Shown: positions 24,314 through 33,017 of the stretch, piece after piece
Position numbering within the stretch: position 1 is the first letter of the stretch
How the letters are laid out: each line of letters opens with the position of its first letter
NCBI GenBank assembly: GCA_900764215.1
Contig: CAAFNI010000289.1
Coordinates: 1-45,201 of the forward strand
Length of the DNA stretch: 45,201 nucleotides
Origin: an uncultured Sutterella sp.
GTDB lineage: Bacteria; Pseudomonadota; Gammaproteobacteria; Burkholderiales; Burkholderiaceae_F
Direction: 5' to 3'
Position numbers and translations under genes: made by a program
Notes under the pieces: model-generated
What the model saw: the letters and a program-made list of their open reading frames with translations, nothing else
The model's database searches: none
What the model was told of the DNA's origin: nothing

Positions 24314-25264
24314 TCAGCGCTTGTTGAGATACTTGAGCGGATCAACGCAATTGCCCGTCTCTCGGACCTCAAAGCGCAACGTATCCCCCTTGAGGTCCGC
24401 TATCTTTTGACCGGACTTGACCTTTGCGCCCTGCGAGGCCGTTACATGCTCAAGGCCGCCGTAGGCGGTGATGAGCGTCGGGGTGTGCTTGAGCACGACG
24501 AGCGTGCCGGAATACCCTTTGAGCGTACCGACCCAGATGACCTCGCCCTGCATGGCGGCGACGACCACGTCGCCCTGCGTGCCTGTAATGTCAAGGCCGC
24601 GCTTGTTCTTCGCAAAGTCGCTCGTGATCTTGCCTCTCACCGGCCAGATCATGCGCTGGCCGGGCGTGACTGCATTGAGCTTCTGCTCGGCCTGCGTCTT
24701 TGCCGCCTCGGCTTCGGCTCGTGCCTTTTGTGCGGCCGCTTCAGCCTCGGCCGTCTTGCCGGCAGCTTCTTCGAGAACGGGAACAGCCTGCGCCGCAGCG
24801 GCATTTTCAGCCATTCCCCCAGAACCGGGCACCGTCTCGGCCGCGCGAATCGGCGCCGTCTGAAGCACGGTGTCGCTCGTCACGCGGCTTACGCGGACCT
24901 GCGGATTCGCGACATAGGCGCGCGGCGCCGCAACGGAGGCCGGAAGCCTAAGAACCTGGCCCACGCGCAACTGCGTCGGATCCGTGATGGCATTGAGCTG
25001 CTGAAGCTGTTCGGCCGAGAGTCCGTAGCGAACGGAGATGTTGTAGACGGTGTCACCGGGCGCCACCGTGTGAGTGCGGCCGGAGTCGACGACGCCGCCC
25101 GGCAACAGGCTCGGAGTCTGAACGGAGGCGTTAGCGGCGCCGTCTCCGTAGGTGGAGTGATCGACAACCGTGGCCGGCCCCATGTCCACGCTGGAGCAGC
25201 CCGAAAGGAAGGCCGCGGCGGCGGCCGCGACGGAAATCGACAAAATGCGTGCGGTTTTCTTCAT
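24314..25264 (-). CDS. nlpD: NlpD-like LysM/M23 lipoprotein
   Basis: 316 residues. The lipobox 'LSGC' gives Cys23. A LysM domain (about 63-108, 'HTVAPGDTVYNISVRYGLS') binds peptidoglycan. An Ala/Glu-rich coiled linker (about 155-195) leads to a LytM/M23 domain. The catalytic metal ligands look lost: 'RGLDITG' lacks the first His and 'LRFEVR' replaces the HxH motif. That fits NlpD as an activator of the amidase AmiC rather than an enzyme. It starts 21 nt after surE and shares its transcript. No rpoS follows. Confidence 0.92.
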   Translation of the reverse strand: MKKTARILSISVAAAAAAFLSGCSSVDMGPATVVDHSTYGDGAANASVQTPSLLPGGVVDSGRTHTVAPGDTVYNISVRYGLSAEQLQQLNAITDPTQLRVGQVLRLPASVAAPRAYVANPQVRVSRVTSDTVLQTAPIRAAETVPGSGGMAENAAAAQAVPVLEEAAGKTAEAEAAAQKARAEAEAAKTQAEQKLNAVTPGQRMIWPVRGKITSDFAKNKRGLDITGTQGDVVVAAMQGEVIWVGTLKGYSGTLVVLKHTPTLITAYGGLEHVTASQGAKVKSGQKIADLKGDTLRFEVRETGNCVDPLKYLNKR

Positions 25265-25285
25265 GTGATTCAGACCTAGCGAAAA

Positions 25286-26041
25286 TCAGACTGCGGGGCC
25301 GTCCATCCAGCTGCGGACAGTCGGCACCTGCTTGTAGTTCGTGAGATCGACCTGAAGCGGCGTCACGGAAACGTAGCCGTGAGAGGTCGCCCAAAAGTCC
25401 GTGCCCTCTTCCGCATCGGCAGGCTTGCCGGCTGCGCCGAGCCAATAGATCGGGAAGCCCCTCGGACTCATTTCGCGGATGACGCTTTCGGCGCAGTTGC
25501 GTTTCCCGAGGCGGGTGCCGCGAATGCCCTTGAGCGCTTCAACGGGCATGTTGGGCATGTTGACGTTGAGAAGAACAGCCCTTTCGTCCTCTCGGCTTTC
25601 AAGATATCGTTCGACGACGAGCTGTGCAATCTTTGCCGCAGAATCGATTTCCGCCCACCCCTTGTCGATCTGCGAAAAGGCGATGGAAGGAATGCCGAAG
25701 AGATAGCCTTCTATGGCGGCCGCAACCGTGCCCGAGTACATCGTGTCGTCGCCCATGTTGGCGCCGCAGTTGATGCCCGACACCACAAGATCGGGCTTCG
25801 GAAGCAGGCCCGTGAGCGCGACGTGCACGCAGTCGGACGGCGTGCCTGAGAGCACGTATAGGCTGTCCCCGTCCTGATGCTCGACGGTGAGCGGACGGTT
25901 GAGCGTGAGCGAATTGGATGCGCCGGAATGATTGTGGTCGGGCGCAACGACCGTCACGCGGCCGAAGCGGCGCATGGCCTGCGCGAGCGCCTGAATGCCG
26001 GGCGCGCGGTAGCCGTCATCGTTGGAGACAAGAATATGCAT
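25286..26041 (-). CDS. surE: 5'/3'-nucleotidase SurE
   Basis: 251 residues. The N-terminal 'LVSNDDGYRAPGI' carries the metal-binding Asp pair, with 'DHNHSGASNS' and 'SGINCGANMGDDTMYSGTV' completing the active site. It dephosphorylates nucleoside monophosphates in the cytosol. It is upstream of nlpD as in other betaproteobacteria, but pcm is absent between them. Confidence 0.97.
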   Translation of the reverse strand: MHILVSNDDGYRAPGIQALAQAMRRFGRVTVVAPDHNHSGASNSLTLNRPLTVEHQDGDSLYVLSGTPSDCVHVALTGLLPKPDLVVSGINCGANMGDDTMYSGTVAAAIEGYLFGIPSIAFSQIDKGWAEIDSAAKIAQLVVERYLESREDERAVLLNVNMPNMPVEALKGIRGTRLGKRNCAESVIREMSPRGFPIYWLGAAGKPADAEEGTDFWATSHGYVSVTPLQVDLTNYKQVPTVRSWMDGPAV

Positions 26042-26143
26042 GACAATCCTGCGGACTTCGGTGGAAGAGATCGTCTGATTTTAGCCCATCGCGCCCGGCG
26101 GGGCGCGCCCGCACGGACTGCGTTCGCAAGAAGCCTTCCCGCA

Positions 26144-27397
26144 CTAAAGATAACGTCCGGAAAAGAGTCTTTCCTCCGGGAATCGGAGCATGAACTGCGA
26201 GCCTTCGCCGGGCGTCGAGTGGATGATGAGCTCGCCGCCAGCACGGCGCATGACGTGCTTGACGATGGCAAGCCCCAGTCCCGTGCCTCCCGTGTCTCTC
26301 GAGCGGCCCTTGTCGACGCGGTAGAAGCGCTCGGTGATGCGGGGCAGATGCTCGGGCGCGATGCCGATGCCGGTGTCGGCCACCGTGAGCACGGCGCCAG
26401 TGCCCACGCGTTTCCAGACAACCTGAATGCGCCCGCCTCTTGGCGTGTAGCGAACGGCATTGGTGATGAGATTCAGTACAGCGCTTCGAATCTCCTCCGG
26501 GTAACCGAGAAGAGACAGGTCCTCGTGCTTGACCTCGAACTTGTGCTGCATCTTCGAGTAGGCCATGCCCTCGCGCACGGCATCGTCGACCAGCGCGGAC
26601 ATGTCGATGAGTTCGGGCTGATCGGCGCCACGCTCGTCCCTGTTCTCCAGCTTGGAGAGCATGAGAAGATCGTCGGTGAGCCGCTTCATGCGGGCGGTCT
26701 GATCGCGCATGAGAGCAAGATGTCGCTTTCTCAGCTCGGGCGGCACGTCCATGTCGGCAAGGTCTAGAAAACCAGCAATGACGGTGAGCGGCGTGCGAAG
26801 CTCATGCGAGACGTTGGCGACGAAGTCACGGCGCATGTCGTCGACTCGCCGACGTTCCGTCACGTCATGCGTGACGATGATGGTATGGCGCTCGTCGGGC
26901 GCCACGACAGCCGCATCAAGGAGCATGGAGCCGCCGCCCGACTCAAGCGCGTAGTGGCGCGAGAATTCGCGCGACCTCAACCACGCGCAGAAATCGGGCT
27001 GAGCAGAGGAAATCTTGTCGCAAAGGATCGTCCCGACATCCTCGGGCGTGATCCCGAGATGAACGGCCGCCATGGTGTTGACCCACTCAATGACGCCCTC
27101 CTCCCCTTTGAGGATGACGACGCCTTCGGGAAGAAGTTCAAGCGTCTGCCGATATCGAGCGTCCCGCGCCTCGAGCCTGGCCTGCATGTAGCGCTCCTCA
27201 TCCACGATGAGCTTTCCCGCATAAACGGCGAGGAGCGCGAAAACCGAAACTCCCATGCAGAAAAAAAGTGCGGCCGTGTTTCCGGCGACGCTCAGCCAAA
27301 GAACGGCCGAAATGAGCGCGACCACGATCAGACCGCCCACGATCAGAATGCCGAGAAACTGGGTTCGGCGCCCTCGGGCCGACAGAACTTCGGACAT
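26144..27397 (-). CDS. phoR: Phosphate regulon sensor histidine kinase PhoR
   Basis: 417 residues. Two N-terminal membrane segments (about 15-37 and 41-62) are followed by a PAS domain (about 85-180). The HisKA motif 'NVSHELRTPL' places the phosphorylated His at 198. The HATPase domain has 'NLITNAVRYTPRGG', 'DTGIGI' and 'GTGLGLAI'. It phosphorylates PhoB when phosphate is low, under control of PstSCAB and PhoU. ATG at 27397 has AAGGAG 6 nt upstream. It is the last gene of the pst-pho operon. Confidence 0.96.
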   Translation of the reverse strand: MSEVLSARGRRTQFLGILIVGGLIVVALISAVLWLSVAGNTAALFFCMGVSVFALLAVYAGKLIVDEERYMQARLEARDARYRQTLELLPEGVVILKGEEGVIEWVNTMAAVHLGITPEDVGTILCDKISSAQPDFCAWLRSREFSRHYALESGGGSMLLDAAVVAPDERHTIIVTHDVTERRRVDDMRRDFVANVSHELRTPLTVIAGFLDLADMDVPPELRKRHLALMRDQTARMKRLTDDLLMLSKLENRDERGADQPELIDMSALVDDAVREGMAYSKMQHKFEVKHEDLSLLGYPEEIRSAVLNLITNAVRYTPRGGRIQVVWKRVGTGAVLTVADTGIGIAPEHLPRITERFYRVDKGRSRDTGGTGLGLAIVKHVMRRAGGELIIHSTPGEGSQFMLRFPEERLFSGRYL

Positions 27398-27474
27398 GGC
27401 GTCTCCTTTGTCTAGTCTTATCACGGACGCAAATGCGCTCGTGCTTGGCAGTCAGACTGCAAGCCGCCTTCGGC

Positions 27475-28197
27475 TCAGTCGAGCGGCCGGCAACGGTAAC
27501 CAACGCCTCGAACGGTTTCGATCAGATTTTCCGCCGCCGTCCCTGCGAGCGCCTTGCGAAGGCGAAGCATGTGCACGTCCACGGTGCGCTCGTCGACGAA
27601 GGCGTTGCCCCATACATTCTCAAGAAGCTGTCCCCGCGTGAAGACGCGCCCCGGACGGGAGGCAAAGAGAAGCAACAGCCTGAACTCCTTCACGCTCAGC
27701 TTGAGGGGCGAACCGTCAGCCATCGCCTCAAACCGCGTCTCATTCATGAGAAGCGGACCGCAGCGTACGATCTCCTCCTGACGATCGTCGACGGGCGGCA
27801 CCGCCGCCTCCCGCGCCCGCCCCTCGGCGCTTGCGCGTCGAAGCACTGCACGAATGCGGGCGGTGAGCTCGCGGGGCATGAAGGGCTTGACGACATAGTC
27901 GTCGGCGCCGGCATCAAGCCCTTCGACGCGATCCGCCTCGTCGCCGCGTGCGGTGATCATCACAACGGGCACCGATGCGTTGTCGCCGTCGGCCCGGACT
28001 TCACGCAGGAAATCGAACCCCGAGCCGTCGGGCAACATCACGTCAAGAAGGATGAGATCAAGTCCGCCCGAGCGCAGCGCAACGCGGGCCTCGGCAAGGT
28101 TGGCCGCCTTGACGACCTCGTGGCCGTCCGTCTCGCAGATGAAGGCGAGGAGCTCGCGAATGGCGGTTTCGTCCTCGACGGTGAGCAGTTTTGCCAT
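27475..28197 (-). CDS. phoB: Phosphate regulon response regulator PhoB
   Basis: 240 residues. The receiver domain has acidic Glu8/Asp9 and the phosphoacceptor Asp52 in 'LLDVMLPD'. The OmpR-type winged-helix domain covers about 140-238, with 'LLENVWG' and 'ERTVDVHMLRLRKAL'. ATG at 28197 gives the canonical 'MAKLLTVEDE' and lies 31 nt after phoU. It should bind the repeat array at 32580-32619 and so activate its own operon. Confidence 0.97.
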   Translation of the reverse strand: MAKLLTVEDETAIRELLAFICETDGHEVVKAANLAEARVALRSGGLDLILLDVMLPDGSGFDFLREVRADGDNASVPVVMITARGDEADRVEGLDAGADDYVVKPFMPRELTARIRAVLRRASAEGRAREAAVPPVDDRQEEIVRCGPLLMNETRFEAMADGSPLKLSVKEFRLLLLFASRPGRVFTRGQLLENVWGNAFVDERTVDVHMLRLRKALAGTAAENLIETVRGVGYRCRPLD

Positions 28198-28228
28198 AGA
28201 TGCCTTGTCGGAGTGGTTATGAAGTGGA

Positions 28229-28942
28229 TCAGCCTTCGGCGGAGCTGTCTCGACCGGCGTCCATTTTGCCAGTATAGAACTCGTGGCGCACATCCGCACC
28301 TTCCTCGATGTAGATCACGGCCTCGCACACGTTCTTGACGTGGTCGCCCGTTCGCTCGAGCGAGCGGCCGATCCAGGTGAGTGCAATCGCGCCCTCGGTC
28401 GAGGCCGGATCCTGCATCATGTGCACGATCAGGCTCCGTAGAGTCGTCCGGTAGACGTCGTCGACAAGCCTGTCGCGGGCGATGACTTCGCGCGCTAGCG
28501 CCGTGTCGAGTCGCGAGAGCGCCAAGATAGAGTCGTCGATCATGTGCGCGACCGTGTTGACGGCCATGATGATGGCGGAGCGGTTTTCGAGAAGAGAGTC
28601 ATCGAGCCCCTTGAGTTCCAGAACGCTTCCGGCCATGTTGCGAATTTCGTCTCCCATGCGCTCGAAATCCACCGAAACGCGGCTCATGCCGATAAGCGTG
28701 CGAAGGTCTCGAGCAGCGGGCTGGCGACGAGCGAAGACGGACTCGATGCGCGCATCCACGGAGACTTCGTAGCCGTTCACTTCGGCATCGCGGTTCATGA
28801 CCGCTCGAGCCTCCTCGGAGTCGAGTTTCTCCAGGGCATCTGCCGCCTTGACAAGCTGCTCGCGTACGAGCCTGCCCATGGAGGTCACTTCCGCGAGCAC
28901 TTCTTCAAGATCGCGGTCATAGCTTTTGACGATATGGTTCAT
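28229..28942 (-). CDS. phoU: Phosphate transport system regulator PhoU
   Basis: 237 residues, two three-helix PhoU repeats. The metal-binding-type motifs 'RMGDEIRNMA' (first repeat) and 'RTGDHVKNVCE' (second repeat) are clear. PhoU links the Pst transporter to PhoR inhibition. GAAAGGA precedes the ATG by 9 nt and pstB ends 19 nt upstream. Confidence 0.97.
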   Translation of the reverse strand: MNHIVKSYDRDLEEVLAEVTSMGRLVREQLVKAADALEKLDSEEARAVMNRDAEVNGYEVSVDARIESVFARRQPAARDLRTLIGMSRVSVDFERMGDEIRNMAGSVLELKGLDDSLLENRSAIIMAVNTVAHMIDDSILALSRLDTALAREVIARDRLVDDVYRTTLRSLIVHMMQDPASTEGAIALTWIGRSLERTGDHVKNVCEAVIYIEEGADVRHEFYTGKMDAGRDSSAEG

Positions 28943-28961
28943 GATGTCGAATCCTTTCTTT

Positions 28962-29765
28962 TTAACCGAATCGGCCGGTAATGTAGTCTTCAGTCGCCTT
29001 CTTCTGCGGACGGGTGAAGATGTCGGCCGTGGGACCGGCTTCGATGAGTTCGCCCAAATAGAGGAAGGCCGTATAGTCTGAGACGCGTGCAGCCTGCTGC
29101 ATTGAGTGGGTCACGATGACGACCGTGTAGTCGTTCTTCAGCTCTTCGATGAGCTCCTCGATGCGGGCGGTTGAGATCGGGTCAAGTGCCGAGCACGGCT
29201 CGTCGAGAAGCAGAACCTCGGGCTTGACGGCGATGCCTCGGGCGATGCACAGGCGCTGTTGCTGGCCGCCCGACAGGCTCGTGCCGGGCTCTCGCAGCTT
29301 GTCCTTGACGTCGTTCCAGAGCGCCGCTTTCTTGAGAGCCCATTCAACGCGATCGTCGAGCTCGGACTTGGCAAGGTTTTCGCGAAGACGGATGCCGTAG
29401 GCGATGTTGTCATAGATGCTCATGGGAAATGGCGTCGGACGCTGGAAGACCATGCCGACGCGGCTTCTGAGCGTGCAATCGTCGATCGTGCCCGAAAGTA
29501 TGTTGACGCCGTCAAGCATCAATTCGCCATCGGCGCGCTGGCCCGGATAAAGGGCGTACATGCGGTTGAAGGTGCGCAGAAGCGTCGACTTTCCGCAACC
29601 GGACGGTCCGATGAAGGCCGTCACCCGTCCTTCCGGAATGCCGAGCGTGATGTGCTTGAGGGCGTGAAACTTGCCGTACCAAACGTTGAGATCATTCACC
29701 GAGATCTTCGTCGGAAGACCGTCGAGGTTCATGGCGGTCATGCTGTTTTGATCAATGCTGGTCAT
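28962..29765 (-). CDS. pstB: Phosphate ABC transporter ATP-binding protein PstB
   Basis: 267 residues. Walker A 'GPSGCGKS' is at residues 53-60, the signature is 'LSGGQQQR', and Walker B is 'VLLLDEP'. The PstB-type 'QRPTPFPMSIYDNIAYG' Q-loop region is present. It energises PstCA for high-affinity phosphate uptake. Confidence 0.98.
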   Translation of the reverse strand: MTSIDQNSMTAMNLDGLPTKISVNDLNVWYGKFHALKHITLGIPEGRVTAFIGPSGCGKSTLLRTFNRMYALYPGQRADGELMLDGVNILSGTIDDCTLRSRVGMVFQRPTPFPMSIYDNIAYGIRLRENLAKSELDDRVEWALKKAALWNDVKDKLREPGTSLSGGQQQRLCIARGIAVKPEVLLLDEPCSALDPISTARIEELIEELKNDYTVVIVTHSMQQAARVSDYTAFLYLGELIEAGPTADIFTRPQKKATEDYITGRFG

Positions 29766-29809
29766 GTTCGTGTCTTTTCAAATTCAATTCAATGTCGTCC
29801 GCGTCCGTC

Positions 29810-30667
29810 TCAGCGGGAGCGGCGGCGTTCGCGCAGTATGATGGCGCCAAGGCTCATCAGGAAGACGAGTGCAACGAGAACAAGCGAGGTGCCGTACTGG
29901 AGATGGCGCGTGCCCTCAATGTTCGTGCCGGACGTTGCCATCACATATACGTGGTAAGGAAGCGCCATAACGGGTTCGAAAAGCGAGACGCCGTCCTTCT
30001 GGGTGAAGAAGACCGTGCCGGTGTACATAACGGCGGCGGTTTCGCCTGCAGCGCGCGCAAGCGCGAGGATCGCGCCCGTCAGGATGCCCGGCAAGGCATT
30101 GGGCATAATCACCTTCATGATCGTCTCAAAGCGCGTGGCACCCAGAGCGAGCGAGGCTTCGCGCCAATCCTGCGGGATCTGCTTGAGCGCCGTTTCTGTC
30201 GTATTGATGATGATCGGCAGGCTCAGCACTGCAAGCGTGAGAATGCCCGAAAGAAGACTCACCCCAAAGCCGCAAAAGACCACGAAGAACGTCAGACCGA
30301 AGAGTCCGAAGATGATCGACGGCACGCCGGCGAGATTTGCGATCGAAAGGCGGATCACGGTGATGACGGGCGAATCGAGGTTGTATTCGTTGAGAAACAC
30401 GGCGCTCATGACGCCGAGGGGCAGCGCGATCACAAGTGCCCCCGCGGCAAGCAGGAAAGTGCCCACGATGCAGGGCCAGATGCCGCCTTCGCTCATCATG
30501 TTGCGCGGCGCTTCGGTAAAGAACTCCCAGCTCATGGCCGGCATGGCATTCCAGATGATGACGCCGAGCATCGAAACAAGCGACAGCACGCACACGAGTG
30601 CGGCGCCCCGCATCACGGCAAAGCCGGCCAGGCCGGAAAGATTGCGCATCTTGAGATCTTTCATCAT
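29810..30667 (-). CDS. pstA: Phosphate ABC transporter permease PstA
   Basis: 285 residues with about six membrane segments. The permease EAA loop reads 'EASLALGATRFETIMKVIMP'. The start ATG at 30667 overlaps the pstC stop in ATGATGA, giving translational coupling; ATG at 30664 is equivalent. It forms the channel with PstC. Confidence 0.97.
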   Translation of the reverse strand: MMKDLKMRNLSGLAGFAVMRGAALVCVLSLVSMLGVIIWNAMPAMSWEFFTEAPRNMMSEGGIWPCIVGTFLLAAGALVIALPLGVMSAVFLNEYNLDSPVITVIRLSIANLAGVPSIIFGLFGLTFFVVFCGFGVSLLSGILTLAVLSLPIIINTTETALKQIPQDWREASLALGATRFETIMKVIMPNALPGILTGAILALARAAGETAAVMYTGTVFFTQKDGVSLFEPVMALPYHVYVMATSGTNIEGTRHLQYGTSLVLVALVFLMSLGAIILRERRRSR

Positions 30668-31545
30668 GCGCTCCTCAGGGAGAGACGGCGCGTGAAGTAC
30701 CACGCGGCTAGATTGAAGGCGAAGGTAATGAGAAAGAGCAGCAGGCCCGCGGCGTAGAGCGCGTGGTAATGCTCGCCGCCCACGGCAGCCTCGGCCATTT
30801 CGGCAGCAATTCCCGCTGTCATCGGGCGAATTGGATCGAAGATGCTTTCGGGGATGATGCCCGCGCCGCCTGCAACCATCAGCACGACCATCGTTTCGCC
30901 GATTGCGCGGGAGAGCCCTAGCATGACGGACGTGCCGATGCCGCCCATAGCCCAACGAAGCTCAACGCGGCAGAGCGTCTCCCATCTGGTGGCGCCCAGG
31001 GCCAGCGAGGCTTCGCGAAGCGCGCCCGGCACGTTGCGCAGAGCGTCCTCGGAAATGGAGGCGATCGTCGGGATGCACATGAAGGCGAGCATCAGGCCGG
31101 CATTGAAAAGGTTGAGTCCGGTGGGAAGATTGAACGTGTTCTGCAGCCACGGCGCGACGATCACCATGCCGATGAAGCCGATCACCACCGAGGGCAACGC
31201 CGCCATCAGCTCGATAACTGGCTTGAGAATGCGGGCGGCCCAAGCCGGTACCGCACAGTGCAGGGCCGCGGCGGTCAGCACGCCGAGCGGCACGGCGATG
31301 ACGGCGGTGAGGACGGCGGCCGCAAAAGAGCCGACGATCATGGCGCCGAGGCCGAAAACGGGCGGCTCATCCGTCGGATACCAGTCCGTCGTGAAGAGGA
31401 AATCCCAGATGGGAACGTCCTTGAAGATCGGGAGAGCCTGCGCAAGCAGGAAGAGCACGATGGCCGCGAGCGCGAGCACGCTCACGCACGCCACGCTGCC
31501 TGAAGCTCTCCGGAACAGCGTGTCTGCTGATCTGTAGTTGAGCAT
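30664..31545 (-). CDS. pstC: Phosphate ABC transporter permease PstC
   Basis: 293 residues with about six membrane segments. The EAA loop reads 'EASLALGATRWETLCRVEL'. AAGGATCCCTC precedes the ATG. It lies 120 nt downstream of pstS with a hairpin between them. Confidence 0.97.
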   Translation of the reverse strand: MLNYRSADTLFRRASGSVACVSVLALAAIVLFLLAQALPIFKDVPIWDFLFTTDWYPTDEPPVFGLGAMIVGSFAAAVLTAVIAVPLGVLTAAALHCAVPAWAARILKPVIELMAALPSVVIGFIGMVIVAPWLQNTFNLPTGLNLFNAGLMLAFMCIPTIASISEDALRNVPGALREASLALGATRWETLCRVELRWAMGGIGTSVMLGLSRAIGETMVVLMVAGGAGIIPESIFDPIRPMTAGIAAEMAEAAVGGEHYHALYAAGLLLFLITFAFNLAAWYFTRRLSLRSA

Positions 31546-31588
31546 GAGGGATCCTTGAAGAAGCGGGATCTTTTCTGGACTTAAACGA

Positions 31589-31621
31589 ACGCCGGCCGAA
31601 TCGAGGGCGATCGGCCGGCGT
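31589..31621 (-). terminator. Intercistronic hairpin between pstS and pstC
   Basis: Perfect 11-bp arms ACGCCGGCCGA and TCGGCCGGCGT around an 11-nt loop. There is no T run, so it is more likely an mRNA-stabilising or attenuating element that raises PstS over the membrane subunits. Confidence 0.65.
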
Positions 31622-31665
31622 GCTTCAATCGGCTGTTGACCGTTTGGTGTTCGCCGGTCAGGCGA

Positions 31666-32499
31666 TTACTTGAGCGGAACGAAGCCGGACTTGGAGACGA
31701 ACTGCTGCCCCTCGGCGGAGAGCGTGTAGTCGACGAGCTTCTTGGCGTCGCCTTGAGGCTCGCCGGAGGTGAAGAGGTAGAGTTCGCGCGAGATCGGCCA
31801 CGTGCCGTTCTTGGCAGTTTCAGCACCGGGTTTCACGCCGTTGACGACGAGGCCCTTGATCTGACTGTCGAGATAGCCCACGCCGATGTAGCCGATGGCG
31901 TTCGGATTGCCGGCCACGGCCTGGACGACGCCGCCCGAAGAGCTCTGAAGGAGGGCGCGCTGGGAGACGCGAGTCTTGCCCATGACGAGTTCCTGCCAGG
32001 ATTCGAACGTGCCGGAAGAGGAATCGCGGCCGACCACGACCACAGGAGCGTCAGCGCCTCCGAGTTCCTTCCAGTTCTTGATCTTGCCGGCAAAAAGATC
32101 CCGCAGTTGCTCCATCGTGAGGGAGGCTACGGCGTTCTTCGGGGAGACGACCGGAATGATGGCGTCAAGCGCAACCGGGATCTTGACCGGATTGATGCCG
32201 TGGGCTTCGAAGTCCTTCTTTTCCTTGTCCTTGAGGTCGCGGCTCGACATGGCCACATCCGTCATCTTGTCGCGAAGCGCCTTGATGCCGTTGCCGGAAC
32301 CCGTGCCGGAAATCGTCACGACGACACCCGGATTCTTCTGCATGAAGGCTTCGGACACCTGCTGCATGACCGGAAGAACCGTCGTGGAGCCGTTGAGGTT
32401 GACCGTGCCGGCGGCGAACGACGTGCCGCAAGCGGCAAGAGCGGAAGCGGCGCAAACAAGGGTCACGACGCGGCGGCGGGAAAAGATGGTGTTCTGCAT
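31666..32499 (-). CDS. pstS: Phosphate-binding protein PstS
   Basis: 277 residues. An export signal covers residues 1 to about 29; 'LAAC' at 21-24 could be a lipobox, while 'TSFA' at 26-29 could be a signal peptidase I site. Phosphate-contacting motifs are visible: 'NGSTTVLP', 'MSSRDL' and 'DSSSGTFESW'. It delivers phosphate to PstCA. ATG at 32499 is favoured because GGAAC lies upstream; ATG at 32517 has no binding site. It is the first gene behind the PhoB site. Confidence 0.95.
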   Translation of the reverse strand: MQNTIFSRRRVVTLVCAASALAACGTSFAAGTVNLNGSTTVLPVMQQVSEAFMQKNPGVVVTISGTGSGNGIKALRDKMTDVAMSSRDLKDKEKKDFEAHGINPVKIPVALDAIIPVVSPKNAVASLTMEQLRDLFAGKIKNWKELGGADAPVVVVGRDSSSGTFESWQELVMGKTRVSQRALLQSSSGGVVQAVAGNPNAIGYIGVGYLDSQIKGLVVNGVKPGAETAKNGTWPISRELYLFTSGEPQGDAKKLVDYTLSAEGQQFVSKSGFVPLK

Positions 32500-32563
32500 G
32501 ATGAATATATGTTCCATTCAGTTTTAAAAGTCGTGCAGGTGCTGTTCTCCTGTACGTGTGCGC

Positions 32564-32569
32564 AGTATG
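32564..32569 (-). promoter_or_regulatory. Candidate -10 element of the pst-pho operon
   Basis: CATACT on the minus strand, exactly 10 nt after the last PhoB heptamer, the spacing expected when PhoB replaces -35 recognition. Transcription would start near 32557, leaving a leader of about 58 nt before pstS. Confidence 0.6.
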
Positions 32570-32579
32570 AACACCCGGC

Positions 32580-32619
32580 TTGACGCCGCCGTGAACTTTT
32601 CATGACGTTTTCATGACAA
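32580..32619 (-). promoter_or_regulatory. PhoB-binding Pho box array (four heptamers)
   Basis: Four heptamers recur with an exact 11-nt period on the minus strand: TTGTCAT (32613-32619), ACGTCAT (32602-32608), AGTTCAC (32591-32597) and GCGTCAA (32580-32586). The first two spacers are GAAA. This is the architecture of two adjacent Pho boxes. Match to consensus falls off towards the -10. Confidence 0.88.
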
Positions 32620-32701
32620 CGACCTGTCTGTTCGGAGGGCTTTTTTTCTTAAAAGCACTTAAGAAACGTTCTCATTTATTGCTCAAGATCAAAAACCTAG
32701 T

Positions 32702-32917
32702 GATTTGGTCGGTTTCTTATTCGGACCTTAACCACACCTGGAGGAAGTCGGGTTACCATGCATCACATGGAAAGGGACATCAGGGGTTTCAATCTCCTCC
32801 CCTCCGTTCTGCCAGAGGCCGGCAGAATGCGTGTTCCTCTTCCGGCTCTTTTGCGGAATCTGGTAGTTCCGCGATCTTTTCCACGCCCGGCCGGATTTTC
32901 GGCCGGGCGATTTTTTT
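32702..32917 (+). ncRNA. Candidate structured small RNA (5' end uncertain)
   Basis: Consecutive stem-loops can be drawn on the plus strand: CCATG/CATGG (32756-32770), AGGGG/CCCCT (32782-32803), TTCTGCC/GGCAGAA (32807-32827), GCGGAA/TTCCGC (32853-32872) and a strong 10-bp terminator at 32884-32917. The AT-rich DNA before 32720 could hold a promoter, but no convincing -35/-10 pair was seen. No protein gene on the plus strand would use this terminator. It does not match 6S, SRP RNA, tmRNA or RNase P as far as I can tell. The function is unknown. Confidence 0.4.
32884..32917 (+). terminator. Strong plus-strand terminator without an upstream gene
   Basis: Perfect 10-bp arms CGCCCGGCCG and CGGCCGGGCG, a 6-nt loop, then seven T. 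The A-rich side needed for minus-strand use is missing, so direction is plus. Confidence 0.88.
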
Positions 32918-32959
32918 GTTTCGTCTTCCCGTCCCCTCATGCATGGACGAAGCGCAAAC

Positions 32960-32995
32960 AAAAAGGAGGCCCTGCAAGGAGTCCTCCTTTTTTTT
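32960..32995 (-). terminator. Terminator of assT
   Basis: AAAGGAGG and CCTCCTTT arms around a 13-nt loop with A/T-rich flanks on both sides, 22 nt after the assT stop. Confidence 0.8.
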
Positions 32996-33017
32996 CAATT
33001 CAGAAGCTTCACGCCGG

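Larger units (their letters stand above)
32620..33017. other. Protein-gene-free interval between pstS promoter and assT
   Basis: 398 nt. The left 100 nt is AT-rich, unlike the surrounding DNA. The middle is a series of hairpins read on the plus strand (see the candidate RNA). The right part holds two back-to-back terminators: 32884-32917 for plus-strand transcription and 32960-32995 for assT. Frames open across this stretch run through the terminators and are not credible genes. Confidence 0.7.

Noticed and set aside
26090..26107. GC-rich hairpin CGCGCCC/GGGCGCG between phoR and surE as a terminator
   Set aside because: It lacks a T run on either strand, so it was not listed as a terminator, although it may slow polymerase after phoR.
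32740..32760. GGAGGAAGTCGGG reminiscent of the RNase P RNA conserved core
   Set aside because: The rest of the RNase P consensus, including the distal conserved segment, is absent and the stretch is too short.
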